In this document: positions 51,401-63,279 of the stretch, one piece after another
How positions within the stretch are numbered: the stretch's first letter is position 1
Layout of the letters: each line of letters opens with the position of its first letter
From: Aphis gossypii
Taxonomy: Eukaryota > Arthropoda > Insecta > Hemiptera > Aphididae
Reading direction: 5' to 3'
Assembly (NCBI RefSeq): GCF_020184175.1
Contig: NC_065530.1
Coordinates: forward strand, 43,749,260 to 43,813,259
Length of the DNA: 64,000 nt
The notes under the pieces: model-generated
Told to the model about the DNA's origin: nothing
What the model saw: the letters and a program-made list of their open reading frames with translations, nothing else
Database searches by the model: none
Made by a program: the position numbers and the translations under genes

Positions 51401-54400
51401 GCCTGCCATAATATAAATGATTTAATATATTATTAAATTTATATTTAGACACATAATTGTTTTTACGAAGAAATTGTATCCACAATAATATGTGAAAATA
51501 AAAACAAAATGTATTCAAACACTAAACATAAGCATATGTAAATAACATATAATACATGTTATTCCAATTTAAAAAGCCGTTTGGCGTTTATTTATAAAAA
51601 TCAATAAAATAAAATATAACATTTTGAAAAAGACAGAAAATATTACACGTTTTAGAGGGAGGGGGGGGGAGAAATCAACATTAATTACGTAGTTATTTTA
51701 CAACTTAATAATTTGATATCGTGTTGCAGATAGCGAACATACAGTTTTGCTTTCGGTTCAAGTCTAGCCCAAAATGTTTGAAGCATCCAAACGTGCCAAA
51801 CGCCAACTGTTTCATATTTTTTGACATCGTCTCGGGTAAGCAATATACACATTACACACACAAACATAATTTACGTGTCAAACGACCACCCCTTTATGGA
51901 CAACTATATATTTTGATATACGGTATCCACTTATATCGGTTGCAGGTGATATCCATAAAAATTGGATGCAAGTGGTACGCCGGTTGAAAGAGGCATCGGC
52001 TAACGCAACTGTTGCACAGTTACGCCGGTGGTCGCAAGCTGTGGACGAAAATGGTAACACCGCGTTAATATTGGGAGCTAAACGCTTAATGAACTGTGGA
52101 TTGTTTAAACGAGCGTACCAGTTTGCAGTCATGATGTTGAAATTTGGTAGTGATGTTAACTGGCTGAATAACGGCGGTCGATCGTTGATCACATACACTG
52201 TACACTACATGGATCAGGCGATAGACATTACTAGACTCTTATTGAATTGCGGAGCGACAGTCTGGCTAGAAGGTGAGACGATCTACAATAGGAAAGTTTT
52301 CCCTCCAAATGGCCAAACCCATCTTTCCATAACTGCCATCTGCAGGGTATTAAACCGACGAGGGTTTCAAGTCCTATATATTTTTTAGTGAAAAATTACT
52401 CCCTTTCTACACACGGTGGTGTATTTGAAGTAAAATCAGCCTAATTATGCCTATATAAATTAATAAATTAGAAAATTTTGTAATAGTTATGACGTAAAAC
52501 TTATATGGGAAATAAAATTAAAACAAAAATGTTATACGAGTAATGAATTTATAAGTTTATGATTTAGGTTTCATAATCGTATTTGTTTTGAAATTACTAA
52601 CTTTATACCTTGTACTAGTTTTACTTATAATTCAACCGAAATAAGCATGTATAGTTTCATTTTATCTTATCTTATACTAACAAAAACGTACACTTGTTGT
52701 TCAATTGTTGTAAAAAAACAAATCCTAGATATTCTACTGTACGCACACACACAACATTCAATCCAGAATAATAAAATTACTTATATATTTTATTATGATG
52801 ATTAAAATTTAAAATAAATTGTAATACTAAGTTGATTAAAAAATAATTTGAGATTAATTAACTATAATTACACTCATAATTAATATTTTTCAGAACTAAA
52901 TATCACTAATCAAGCACTAAATTGCTTTAAATTAAGGCATTGATTAAATATTACACACTTACAATAAATAGTTACCAATATGCAGTTTATTTTCACTTGG
53001 GGAATAGTAATCCACCAAGACCAAGTCCTAGTAAAAGTCCAACCATGTTTGAACTGTATAAAATACAACTTCTAGCAGGTCGCTATAAACATAGTTATTT
53101 TTCAACCACTAAAAATATCGGTCTGACTTAAGTACGTCAGTGTGACTAAGACAGATGGCGTTTTAGATTTTGATCGAGTTGAATAATGTTTGACATCTAT
53201 TACAATGATGTAAGTTTTTTTATGTGTGACTGTCACCACTTTTTTAATATATAGTTCAATCTTCCTCATTTGGGGGTTGTTTTTGATAGAAAATTTGATT
53301 TGGGTGATATTTTGGGGGGTCAACTGAAAGAAATTCTTAGTACTTTTTTTTTTAGTAACTGGAAAAAACTAACACAAAATGGCGATAAAACGGAAATATT
53401 TACGCAATAGTTGTTTTTGACACAAAAGTTTTTTTTAAGTATTTAAAAATAAATAATAATATAAAAATAAAGACTAATTTTACTAAAAAAACAATATCAT
53501 AAAAATTTTGTTTTAGAACATATCCCTCAATTTAGAGGATTTTAAGTGATCGTACATTTTGTTTTTTTAGAGCTGTATCATGTATGGTTCTGCCCTAGTT
53601 GAATACACTTTTTTGTACTTAATTAATTTTATTAACTTGATCCTCAAAATTATAATAATCAACCTGAATAATTTTTTGGTTTATTTTAATTTATGACTCA
53701 AATAGGAAAGTTATTTTAATTTAAATCACTACTTTAATAGTAACATATTATTATAATATAAAATATTCTTAGAAATAAAGGTTGACATGATATTATTATG
53801 TCTCCGTTCAAAATCGTATTTCCTAAACAATGATTCATCATTTTGTTAACATTTAATACATCCATTTCTATGACCTACTCAATGCTGAGTTACACTAAAA
53901 ACCTACTTTATAGCAGATCGAGAGTTCGCGTTATTTTAACTTATATACATTGCCAACAGATTGCAATTCGGAAGCTAGACTTCATTATGTGAAATTACTG
54001 AAGGAATATCGCACAAAAACGGAGACAGATCTTCAAAGATGTCTGACCGATGCCCCGATTGAAAGCCCGTTGGACAGCATATTCACTTGGTTCCTACGAT
54101 CCGTCATGATCAGAAGGCGCATGGATGACAGTTGCCTGCGCACATTGTCACTACTCTCACAGGTTGGTACAATACATATTATGGTATAAATGTACAAAGT
54201 AATCTATATAAATGAATTTGCAATGTCTATCTTTGGGCTTATGGGCTTAAAAAAAAAAATTACAAACGTCAATCTAACTGTTATAACGTCATACTTAATT
54301 CGAAGATTGACAGTAAATATTTTTTATTTATAGAATCTGGATATTAAAGTGCATATTATAATACTTATTAAATATTTTTATATTTTACATTGCACTTTTG

Positions 54401-56266
54401 TAATTACAAATGTATACGCTTCATAATTATTAGTAGTTATTATTTAATTCATAACTAAAATGTATTTTTAATCAAGTACTTTGGCATATTAGAGTTTAAA
54501 ATACATATATTGTATACTTCATCTTATATCGTATACATTTAAAAAAAATAGTACGATTGTATTTTTTTCAAAATTAATCATATTCTATGATAACTATTAA
54601 AATTTTCAATTTGAAAATCTATTTTTATCTTCGTATTGGTAATTGTTTCAAAGATACAATAGCCAATAGTTAATGAATTGCGTAAATGCATATGATCATA
54701 ATTAATTGATAGTGTCTTAATATTTTAAGTATACATTTATATTGTATAAAAATAAAATTAAAATTAGTCAATAATCAAGACGATTATTGATTTCTACTAT
54801 TCAATAATCTTAAATATTATATATTATAATGTAGTATAAGAAATGTATCAATGTTTCTTCGTTTAAAGACAACGCATGCCAAACTATCATAAACACAACG
54901 TATAATTTATTTTTGGGGGGCATGGATTGTTCCGAGCTCGGTTTCCTCATCCATTTTAAAATAAATTACTTCAATATAAGAAATAACAATATTATATATT
55001 CTACTCTGTCACTTGAAATAAAAATGATTTATTCACTATATCTGGGTAATTTAACCGGGTTGCAGGTAATTTCAACATATTTTATTTCGTTAAGTATTTC
55101 TCGTTTTTCTTTTATAATTCATATCAGCACAACTATATTTATTAATTGTTAATTTCATTCTTTTAAACTATTATTTATTACACAATTGTGTTGTATTCCA
55201 ATCACAAGTGTATGTATAGCGCTAAAATCAGTTTTACTGCTTATAACAATAATAAATAAATAATGAGATTTTTTTTTTTAAATTTTTGTCTATATATTCA
55301 CGTTCATATTTTATTATTAAAATTTGTATTTTACATATAAATTTGGGCCTTATTCATTAATAATAGGATTTAAACTATTTTAAAGTTTAGATAAGGAGAA
55401 TTTAACTGGACTTAAACTCTTGTAAGTCCTAAACCTTGCAGTTTCATTCTACCTGTATAAACTTTATATTATGTGTTGTAGATATAACTCTAATCTATTT
55501 TAAACACAGTAGTGAACATTATGTTGCATTTTTTTTGCTATTTAAATGTATCTCTTTCGTATATATTATACCTATACAGTGGCGCACACTCATTAAACGT
55601 AAAGACTGAAGAGTGTCAAAACTATAGAGACATGCCAGCGTTTATTATGTACAAAAAAAAGTTTTAGTCAGTTTCGTTACATTCATAATACTAATATTAC
55701 TATTCATCCAGCCACCCACCACTCATTTTGATCCTGTTTCGATCCCTTCGTGTGCGTCACTATATACCTTATTCAATAATTCCAACTGCTATACTATTAT
55801 AGAATGCGTAGGTTGTATAATTATGTTATATTGTATTAGTGCAGCACTCCTTACCGTCTGTATATTGATTATTGCAATACGTCAAAACACAAAACAATGT
55901 ATGTCGGCGTGTGGTTCTTCTTCTTTTCTTTTCAAAAATATTAATTAGGTACCTAATTTTTTTCGTTTTTTTTTTTTTTTTTGACACACCTAGTCAATGG
56001 GCGAGGACCCGACCAGGATGCACTCGCACGTCATGCGGACCATGTTCAGTCACGCTCAGTGTTACAATATATTCGGACCGGTGTTCTTCCAGATCAAAAA
56101 GGCCCTGTCACCCCAGTGGGTGCAACCGCACTCGCTTCAGCAGCTATGCCGCAAGTCCATACGACGATCGTTGTTTCGCGGACGCCACGGTAACGCGCAC
56201 CCCGACACGGTGGCCGAGCTAAACCTGCCTAAGCCCCTGGAGTCTTACGTCTCCTACCACGACTGA
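48463..56266 (+). CDS. Ankyrin-repeat and SOCS-box protein, six coding exons
   Basis: Probable substrate receptor of a Cullin-Elongin B/C ubiquitin ligase. Exons 48463-48655, 50798-50901, 51730-51835, 51946-52272, 53960-54162 and 55994-56266 join with matching phases and total 1206 bases, giving 401 residues. Residues 1-60 are acidic and Ser/Gln-rich. Residues 65-130 form a Cys-rich region (SCCSRCAFREWRLVG, FCFKDYDALI, then IANIQFCFRF). Residues about 170-240 hold two ankyrin-like repeats (ENGNTALILGAK...LKFGSDVN and GGRSLITYTVHY...LLLNCGATV). The SOCS box runs from about 358 to 399: SLQQLCRKSI fits the BC-box pattern (S/T/P)LxxxCxxx(hydrophobic), and LPKPLESYV fits the Cullin box. The ATG at 48463 was chosen as the first in frame; the frame stays open upstream to an acceptor at 48445-48446, so a 5' UTR exon is likely. 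I cannot name a specific ASB orthologue. Confidence 0.8.
48656..50797 (+). other. SOCS-box gene intron 1
   Basis: A 2.1-kb AT-rich intron, donor GTATGT and acceptor AAAAGCAG. An open frame at 50047-50253 has mixed composition (KCLHRGRWVANVYLNHIQ), which may be a trace of a retroelement but is too short to assign. Nothing else was recognised. Confidence 0.55.
50902..51729 (+). other. SOCS-box gene intron 2
   Basis: An AT-rich intron with donor GTAAAT and acceptor GTTGCAG. It carries a nine-G run at 51661-51669 and a small inverted repeat (GGCAGGTGT/ATGCCTGCC) near 51382-51405. Confidence 0.55.
52273..53959 (+). other. SOCS-box gene intron 4
   Basis: Donor GTGAGA at 52273 and acceptor CCAACAG at 53953-53959. 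The first 115 bases remain open in frame to a TAG at 52386-52388. A candidate transposon lies at 53128-53622. No other exon with suitable phase was found. Confidence 0.55.
53128..53622. mobile_element. Candidate MITE with TTAA-type ends
   Basis: TTAAGTAC at 53128-53135 is mirrored by GTACTTAA at 53615-53622. Inward, AGTGTGACTAAGACAGA on the left aligns, with a gap, to AGTGTATTCAACTAGGGCAGA on the reverse strand of the right end. TTAA flanks suggest a piggyBac-like insertion. The interior is T-rich and non-coding. The imperfect arms keep confidence moderate. Confidence 0.45.
54163..55993 (+). other. SOCS-box gene intron 5
   Basis: A 1.8-kb AT-rich intron ending in a long T tract and CACCTAG before the last exon. 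No gene or repeat was recognised. Confidence 0.55.
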
Positions 56267-58400
56267 ACCACTGCCCATCATCATCTCGCCTGCGACCCCC
56301 AACCCACATCGTCAGAGGTTATCCACGGGTGTACGTCTTCCACGTCGCACATTACAAAAACAATCATATCCCCGCTCCAAATATTAAAAATGAACTCAAG
56401 CATAATATACTGAGTTTTTGAAATGTTATTTTATTGGAATTGTAGTTTGGTTACAACGCGATTCAAAACTTATTACAAATTCTGTTTTTAAAAAGTTGTA
56501 CAACAATTCCAACTAGAAACTAATTTTGATACAGCACCCTATGCGAATCAGTCCGTCGCAGAGAACCAATATTTATCGGAACCTATTCGAAGCTATATGG
56601 TAATTTACGACAATGTATAAAAATATAAATAATGACATTTTTTTAAAACCTCATATTCCATCCCCGCTCACCTTTAAATTCTTCTCTCCGTTTAGCCTAC
56701 GATGTACCAATTATAACTGAGTCCTTATGTATAACCTATATACACATGCGTATATCACATACTACATTAATTGCCGAAGCTTTTAACTCGAAAGGTATAC
56801 TAAAGTTATGATGTCATCAGACGTTTCCGATGTGTTTATATCTACCAGATAATTTCGTTTGACCAATATTTAATACCTAGCTAAGTCGATAAGTCCGCGT
56901 GTAGCACCTGTTATTTATCTTATTATATATATACAACTTTTCAACAAATTTATATCATTTTCGACTTATTCTATTTTTACTTATTTATATTTATACATAT
57001 ATTGTTTTTATTGCCTAAATCTATAGCTTTAATAATTTAGTTATTGCCTTGTCTTATGTAATTTTATCGATCGAATGTCTGTAAAATAATTTTGTGTCAC
57101 ATAATCATGTCTTATAAAATTTAAAAGCTAAATAAGTAGATAATAAGTTACTATAACCCACTCAATGAAAATCGATAGAACATTGATCGTTTACTATACA
57201 AGTATATTATGAAAGAGAGCAGTGTAGTTTGATATTACACGCGATCGGGTTGCGAAAAAACGTTATTCTTGCCACGTAATAACAATATATATAGGTACAT
57301 ATAATTTCGTGTTATTAACCTATGTATGAGTGTATATATATATTATTATTAATTTCGCCTACTAATGTCACAAACATGTTTATTGTATTTACACGATTTT
57401 ATTAATATACTCTATTAAATAAACCTAAATCATATATACTTTTTTTTTTGTATAGAGTCATTAGAATCTATATTAAATTATAATGTATGGTCTATGGACG
57501 ATTTAGTTTTAAGTTAGTTATTAGCAGTATATAATTTAGATAAATCATTTGAAATGTATTGAGTTATGTGTTTTACTAAATATATATCGCTTAACTGTAC
57601 CTAAGTGTCATGATTGCGTTATATTTGGTAATACAATACTAACAATAGAGAAATATAATATAATAGCCGCAATCGCGTATCTTTCGCGTCTCTTACCCGA
57701 TTACCGGAGAACGTCAAATAAACTGCGATTATTATTGTTAATCCTTCATTAGATAATGATTTTAAATATGCATTAGCAGTTATTATATTATAATTCTCTG
57801 TTGTAGTCCTTCGTGATTCCGTTCAAGTAGATAGGCATATATGTACCTATAAATATTATAGTTATGATATTATGTTATTATGTTAAGATTTGTGATTACT
57901 GCCCTTGGCATTTATATAATGTATAATATTATAAGTTATAACACATCTATATAATGATTCTTTTCGTAATTGATTCCTAATGTTTATTATCAGATCGCAT
58001 AAGTATTTATTTTAATGTATAACATTGATGTACCTATATGATAATATCAATAAGTACGATTTCACGTTTGCGTGCTTGTGTGTGTATGTATATGTATTAT
58101 ATATGTATGTGTGTGTATTATCTAGTCGCAAAATAGGCGACCAAACCAAAGGGTAACCTTTTAAGTTATATTATATGTTTATTATAATATGTTATTTCAA
58201 ATTTTAGACCATCTATACCAAAATTATTGTTATTCCATCCTATCCAGTTTTAACCCATATATTATTATAATATGTTAAAATACTGATTCTGTAAAAATTT
58301 TATCAAGTAGTCCTTATTAATATAATTTTTGTATCTATTCCAAAATATTTCTTTGTATGTGTGTAATTTCAATTTAATAAAACTATTAATTTAAGTTTTT
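56267..58400 (+). other. Probable 3' UTR of the SOCS-box gene
   Basis: The first 150 bases after the stop keep the higher GC of the last exon, then the sequence becomes AT-rich. A poly(A) hexamer AATAAA is found at 58377-58382, shortly before the convergent SANBR stop at 58511; an earlier one lies near 57419. A 3' UTR of about 1.2-2.1 kb is therefore plausible, but its true end is unknown. Confidence 0.4.
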
Positions 58401-58510
58401 TTTTTATATATCATAAATTAAGCTCCTTTAGTTAAAACGATAACAAACATTTTATATATTACTTTTAAATAATAATTGTAATGAACAATGGTTTTTAATA
58501 TTTTTTAAAG

Positions 58511-61500
58511 TTAAGAACTAGGTGGTTTGGGCGTTTTCTTTAGCTTGGTTTTCGATTGCACACCTTTCATCTCCACGGTACTCGTCGGTCTTTGAGCATT
58601 TTTCGGATCAATTTTTGATAGAAGTTCAGTTTCAAGTTTTACGTAATAACCACCTAAATATATATACATTATACGTACATAAATAAACAAAATAATCATC
58701 AATATTCGTTAACAAATCGTTATAATAACAAAAAATGTAATATTATAATACAGAACGTGCAAGGTTCCCATAATTAAGTGTAAATATTTTCATAGGTGGA
58801 TGCGCAATTTTTGGCTAATAAGGAAATTTTGAGAATTGCCACTACATGAAAAAACTAGGTCACTTCGCTCGCTGTTGAATAATTACTTATAAATATAGTA
58901 TTATATTATGATGAGTATAAAGAACAAATATTAAAAATCATTAATTTATTTTTAATTTTAGAATAATTTATTCAATACCTAACTAACTTTTAGTTCCTAC
59001 AATATATTTCTTATTCGATTTTCTTTAGAATATCTTTCTCGACATTCGTTAACAACAGATTCTCTAATATATTTTGACTTATGAAGTATCTCAAATAATT
59101 TTTGAGAAAAAAATACGACGGAGAGCCTATAAGAAAGCTTTTTTGTGTAATATTCTAAACTAGCTGAATTAAATATCTTTTCTAATTTTTGTTTCATATT
59201 ATTAATATATTAAATTGTGCTCATAATATTATGACATCATAATAATGCTCGTATAATATAATAGTCGTGAAGGTACTGTATAATAATTACTAATTCATAT
59301 ACTTCAAAAATAATGATAACATGTCCTTGAATATTATTCTATCATTCTACCGTTAGGACATTATTTATTTTCATCAAACAATGAAAAATTGCCCAATTTC
59401 CACAATTCGAATAGAAACCATTTCCCAGTAGGCTTATCCATCGATTGATATCTCATTATAATTACCAGATCGTTGACTAATATCAACAACGGAATTGTTG
59501 GTAGTAGTCAACACTTGACTGCAATCTGCATTCGAATTACTATTTTGATGTACCAGATGATGTACAATTTGTCTAAAACAACGTTCTTCGTATTCTCTCT
59601 GGTTGTCTTGATTGCAACGCATTGGTGCCGTCAACGACCATTGATATGTACCAGAGTATCTTTGAAATGAACAATTTTATCAATTTGCTTACAATAATAT
59701 ATTGTATAGAAAATAGAATGTAATACTGTATACATACAATTTAAATGTTACCTGACTTATTAGAATACAAAGGAATTACCTATATCTTTGTTTTAGTGTT
59801 CTGATTGCTTTTGAAGACCGTTTAATCTTTTGTTGTCTATTATTATAAGTTGTCTTTTCAGAATGAGTCGAATCACTGTCACTGAAACTCGACAACGAAT
59901 CTTCGACTTCTTCAAATGACGATCCAAACGATGAATTAATTTCATTCAATGGAACTTCGGTAGCTTCGTATACATTATTATCACCTTTTATTTAGAGGAA
60001 AAAAAGAATAACATTTTTTAGTTATATTTGCGTACATATACCTAATTAGTAATCTGTGTTCAAATTGATTGCAGTTTCGGGTAAATTTCTTTTAAGAAAT
60101 ACTGAAATGTGACAAATATTTATCAAAGTTTGATATAGGTAATATATATCTTATATCTATCATAAATATTTTTACAGTAACTACTAGCTAGACACCTACT
60201 TGTTATATTATTATTTTTTTGTTTAGTTAATTTTTTTTTTATCATTATTATTCTAGATATCTACATACTTGAAATGAAAACACGTTATATCTTAGGAATC
60301 AATTATCAAAAATAATTTCCAATAAAATATTAAAAACGATATTATACAACTTTATAAGCCATGCATGTATAATAGTCAAAATAATTTTTGCAATTGGTCA
60401 GTTAATATAAATAAATATAAATTTGCATAAAATACAATAACAATTTTAATAATACGTGTTTATGAATTGTAATATGTTTTACTTGCACTAGGCGATTCGG
60501 GAGGTTTAGCAAAAGGTTTATCCCACAATTCTGTCAACAACTGTCTTTTGTTTGACGACGTGCCCATCACAATATTATCCCACCAAAACTGTGATTTCCT
60601 TGACGTACCATCGTTTGAAGCTATAAATAAAGCATAGAAACACGTTTATGAAGTCTGAAAATACTGCACACACGTTCCTACTTGATTTCTATACTATAAT
60701 TTTATTATTATTGTGGTATAATATACAAATCTGAGCTATATATAAGTACAGTATAATAGTATACCGATAAACGGAGCGAACCGATGAGATTCGGTGGTCC
60801 AAGCCGTAGGGTTTTGATCATTGCTCTTTACATCGCCTGTTTAAAATGAGGGTAATAAGAATAATTATGAATAAATAACATAATAAATCATTTTGATAAA
60901 CACGCATTCTCAAATTAGTTCCGTGCTACTTCCGACAATCGATAAAATTTCTAAAATAAATTTTAAAAACATGTAATTCATGTGGTACAATATTGTCAAC
61001 GAATACAATTTGACCTTTAGCTATATAATATATACTACCTATACATATGGACATATGGTAGTTGTTTTGAATTGTTGAGAATATATATTTTTTTAAATAA
61101 TTATCATTTTATAATATTTTTATACTTAAAATTAATCAACAATTCGTTAAACATTAAAATCAAAAAATTTCAAAAATCAGAATTTAGACAAATTCATTAT
61201 ATTTTATAAAAAAAAGCAGGACGAGTGTATTTGAAAAATCAGTATATAATTTTGTTATAAACTTTAATTTATTTTTTAAATTAACGTTTTTCGATAATTT
61301 TCGGATTGCATTGCATTTTTTTTTTAAAGTATGTCAAAGTCCGAAGGTAAAATTAAAATCGTCGGTAAGAACAACCCGTGCCAGAAATAGCACGACATAT
61401 TTATATGAACACAACGGCCTACCATGCGCATCCATAAGTTTTGTAATCCCATTCGAGAAAAACATGGGTGGATCGGTGATCGTTAAGGACGGAAACATTT

Positions 61501-63279
61501 GCATGATTTTATACGTTTCTATTTCGGCTGTATGTTCAAGTAACGGAATGTGCTCTCGATAGTGACAACCCTGTTTAAACATAATACATAATATTTGTTT
61601 ATACTTTTTATCACATTCGACAATGACAATCGTGTTAATAGTATTATTAGTTATTATAAACTCGTTACTTTACGATTTGTTTGTATAATTATATTATCAT
61701 TAAACAAATGAATATACGCACCCGACGGGACTTAGCTCAATCCGTTAACTAAATAAAACGTCATCAAGACTGATTTTTATTTACACAACCCATAATATAG
61801 ATAATTAATTATTTTGTTTTATACAATAAACACTTGACAACGTTATATTTTATAATCTAATTATTCGCTTAATACAATTACAAGAGATTATCAAATATAT
61901 AGATAAGTCATTTAATATTATATATTTATGTACATTTTGCAGGAAACATAAATAGGTAGTTACCGAATTGAACATAATAATATTATGTTGTAATATGAAT
62001 TATGATGTTTATTCGTGTTATAAAATTAACGTTACACAAACAATACGTTTAATTAATATGGTTATTGTTAAAACAAGAATAATTTGACATGTAAAGATGA
62101 AACAAAAATATATTATAATCGTATTATAATAATATTTGTCATCTGCAATTACTCGTGAAAATACAATTAATATAGGTTTTTTAATTTCCTACAGGTATAT
62201 GTTATAATATCAAGAACAGATCGAGGGTATTAAAATAGCCCCAATCCAGAGACTAGAGATACACATCGTTCAAAACACATAATCATGAAACTCGCAATTT
62301 TCCTTAATTTAATTAAAAATGTACAATCTAATAATTTAATTGTAAACAACTAGGAGGCTTTGCCCCATTTTTACTTCGCTCACCAATCTAGTTAGTTGCC
62401 ACAATAATCATACCTATTAGGTTTATAAAAAATAAATTTTACAAAACTTTTGTTTAGAAAAAAACAAAATATTTTAATATTTAAAAAACTAAGATGTATA
62501 TTTTGGTATATATTCAAATTAATGTTTCCTCTCTTCCATAGATAACCACTCAACCACTCTGAGTTTATCCCTGAACAATATAGGTATCTGATAAATTTTA
62601 AGAAAAACATAGTACTTATAAAAATAAAAAAAAGCAATAGTATAATCTCTTATTATTGTCTATACAATGTCAAATTATTAATTGGATGTTTGGATTATGA
62701 TTTATCAAACGAATTATTCGTCCTATATATACTTATACTAAACTCATTGTTGCAATCGCACAGTAAAAATAGGCTTATTATTATTAAGCACCAACCACAA
62801 ATGCAAAATAAATCAATACACGCTGATGAATAAATTTTTCTGAAGCGAATACACACTATTATAATAATTTTAATCCTTTGTGGAAACTTACAAATGGATT
62901 TTTGATTGGCTCGTATTTAAAAGTTTTTTCGTTGCAACACGGGTAACGACCTAAAAATTTACAAATAAGTTTTATGTAAAGATATATTCCAGGGGTGATA
63001 ATTATTTTTAGTAACAGAGTACAAATTTTACAATCATAATACAAGATATAATTGTTACCAATAGGATAGTAAAGATATCGATTGTTTTCCACCGGATAAT
63101 ATTGTGGCTGTTGCGTATGGAATTGACAACACCTTTGATTCTTGGCCGGATACATGTATTGGCATCGTGAACACCGCATGAAATGACACTCTGACCACAG
63201 AGACCAGTAAACAATTCGCCAACATTTATATTTTGAAAACAGTGACTTTACATGATCGTTTAATGTCCATTTTGAATCT
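58511..63279 (-). CDS. SANBR: SANBR (KIAA1841) homologue, C-terminal part
   Basis: Vertebrate SANBR has SANT-like and BTB domains and was described as a regulator of antibody class-switch recombination; an insect role must differ. Eight exons in transcript order are 63279-63059, 62950-62892, 61570-61423, 60836-60765, 60620-60483, 59984-59780, 59659-59466 and 58653-58511 (TAA). All phases match and give 392 residues. Recognition rests on the order DSKWTLNDHVKSLFSKY, RIVYWSLW, RCSRCQYMYP, RCCQFH, GRYPCCNEKTFKYEP, GCHYREHIP, MRCNQDNQREYEERC and GGYYVKLETEL. These parallel segments of the human protein (RDKTWDVHEYLNSLF, YPCCNQKVLRFDP, LRFNQDAQRE, GGIYSRLEAQI) as I recall it. The middle (about residues 240-300) is Ser/Asp-rich and poorly conserved. 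The BTB and SANT regions and the start lie to the right of the window. Confidence 0.92.
59985..60482 (-). other. SANBR intron
   Basis: AT-rich intron of about 500 bases between the exons ending ESPSA and starting DNNVYEA. No other feature was seen. Confidence 0.6.
60837..61422 (-). other. SANBR intron
   Basis: Intron following the exon that ends GITKLMDAH, donor GTAGGC. The exon frame stays open about 85 bases into the intron, to a TGA near 61334, so a retained-intron product would be truncated. Confidence 0.55.
61571..62891 (-). other. SANBR intron
   Basis: A 1.3-kb AT-rich intron. A small patch at about 62345-62395 contains GGAGGCTTTGCCCC and an ACTTCGCTCACC word flanked by ACTAG/CTAGT, resembling a repeat seen near 58850. 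It may be a transposable-element relic. Confidence 0.5.

Noticed and set aside
55872..56222. 116-codon plus-strand frame in another phase
   Set aside because: It overlaps the final SOCS-box exon in the wrong frame and lacks the BC-box and Cullin-box motifs.
61334..61422. Continuation of the SANBR exon frame to a TGA
   Set aside because: A GTAGGC donor at 61422 gives the phase needed by the next exon at 60836; the continuation does not resemble the family.
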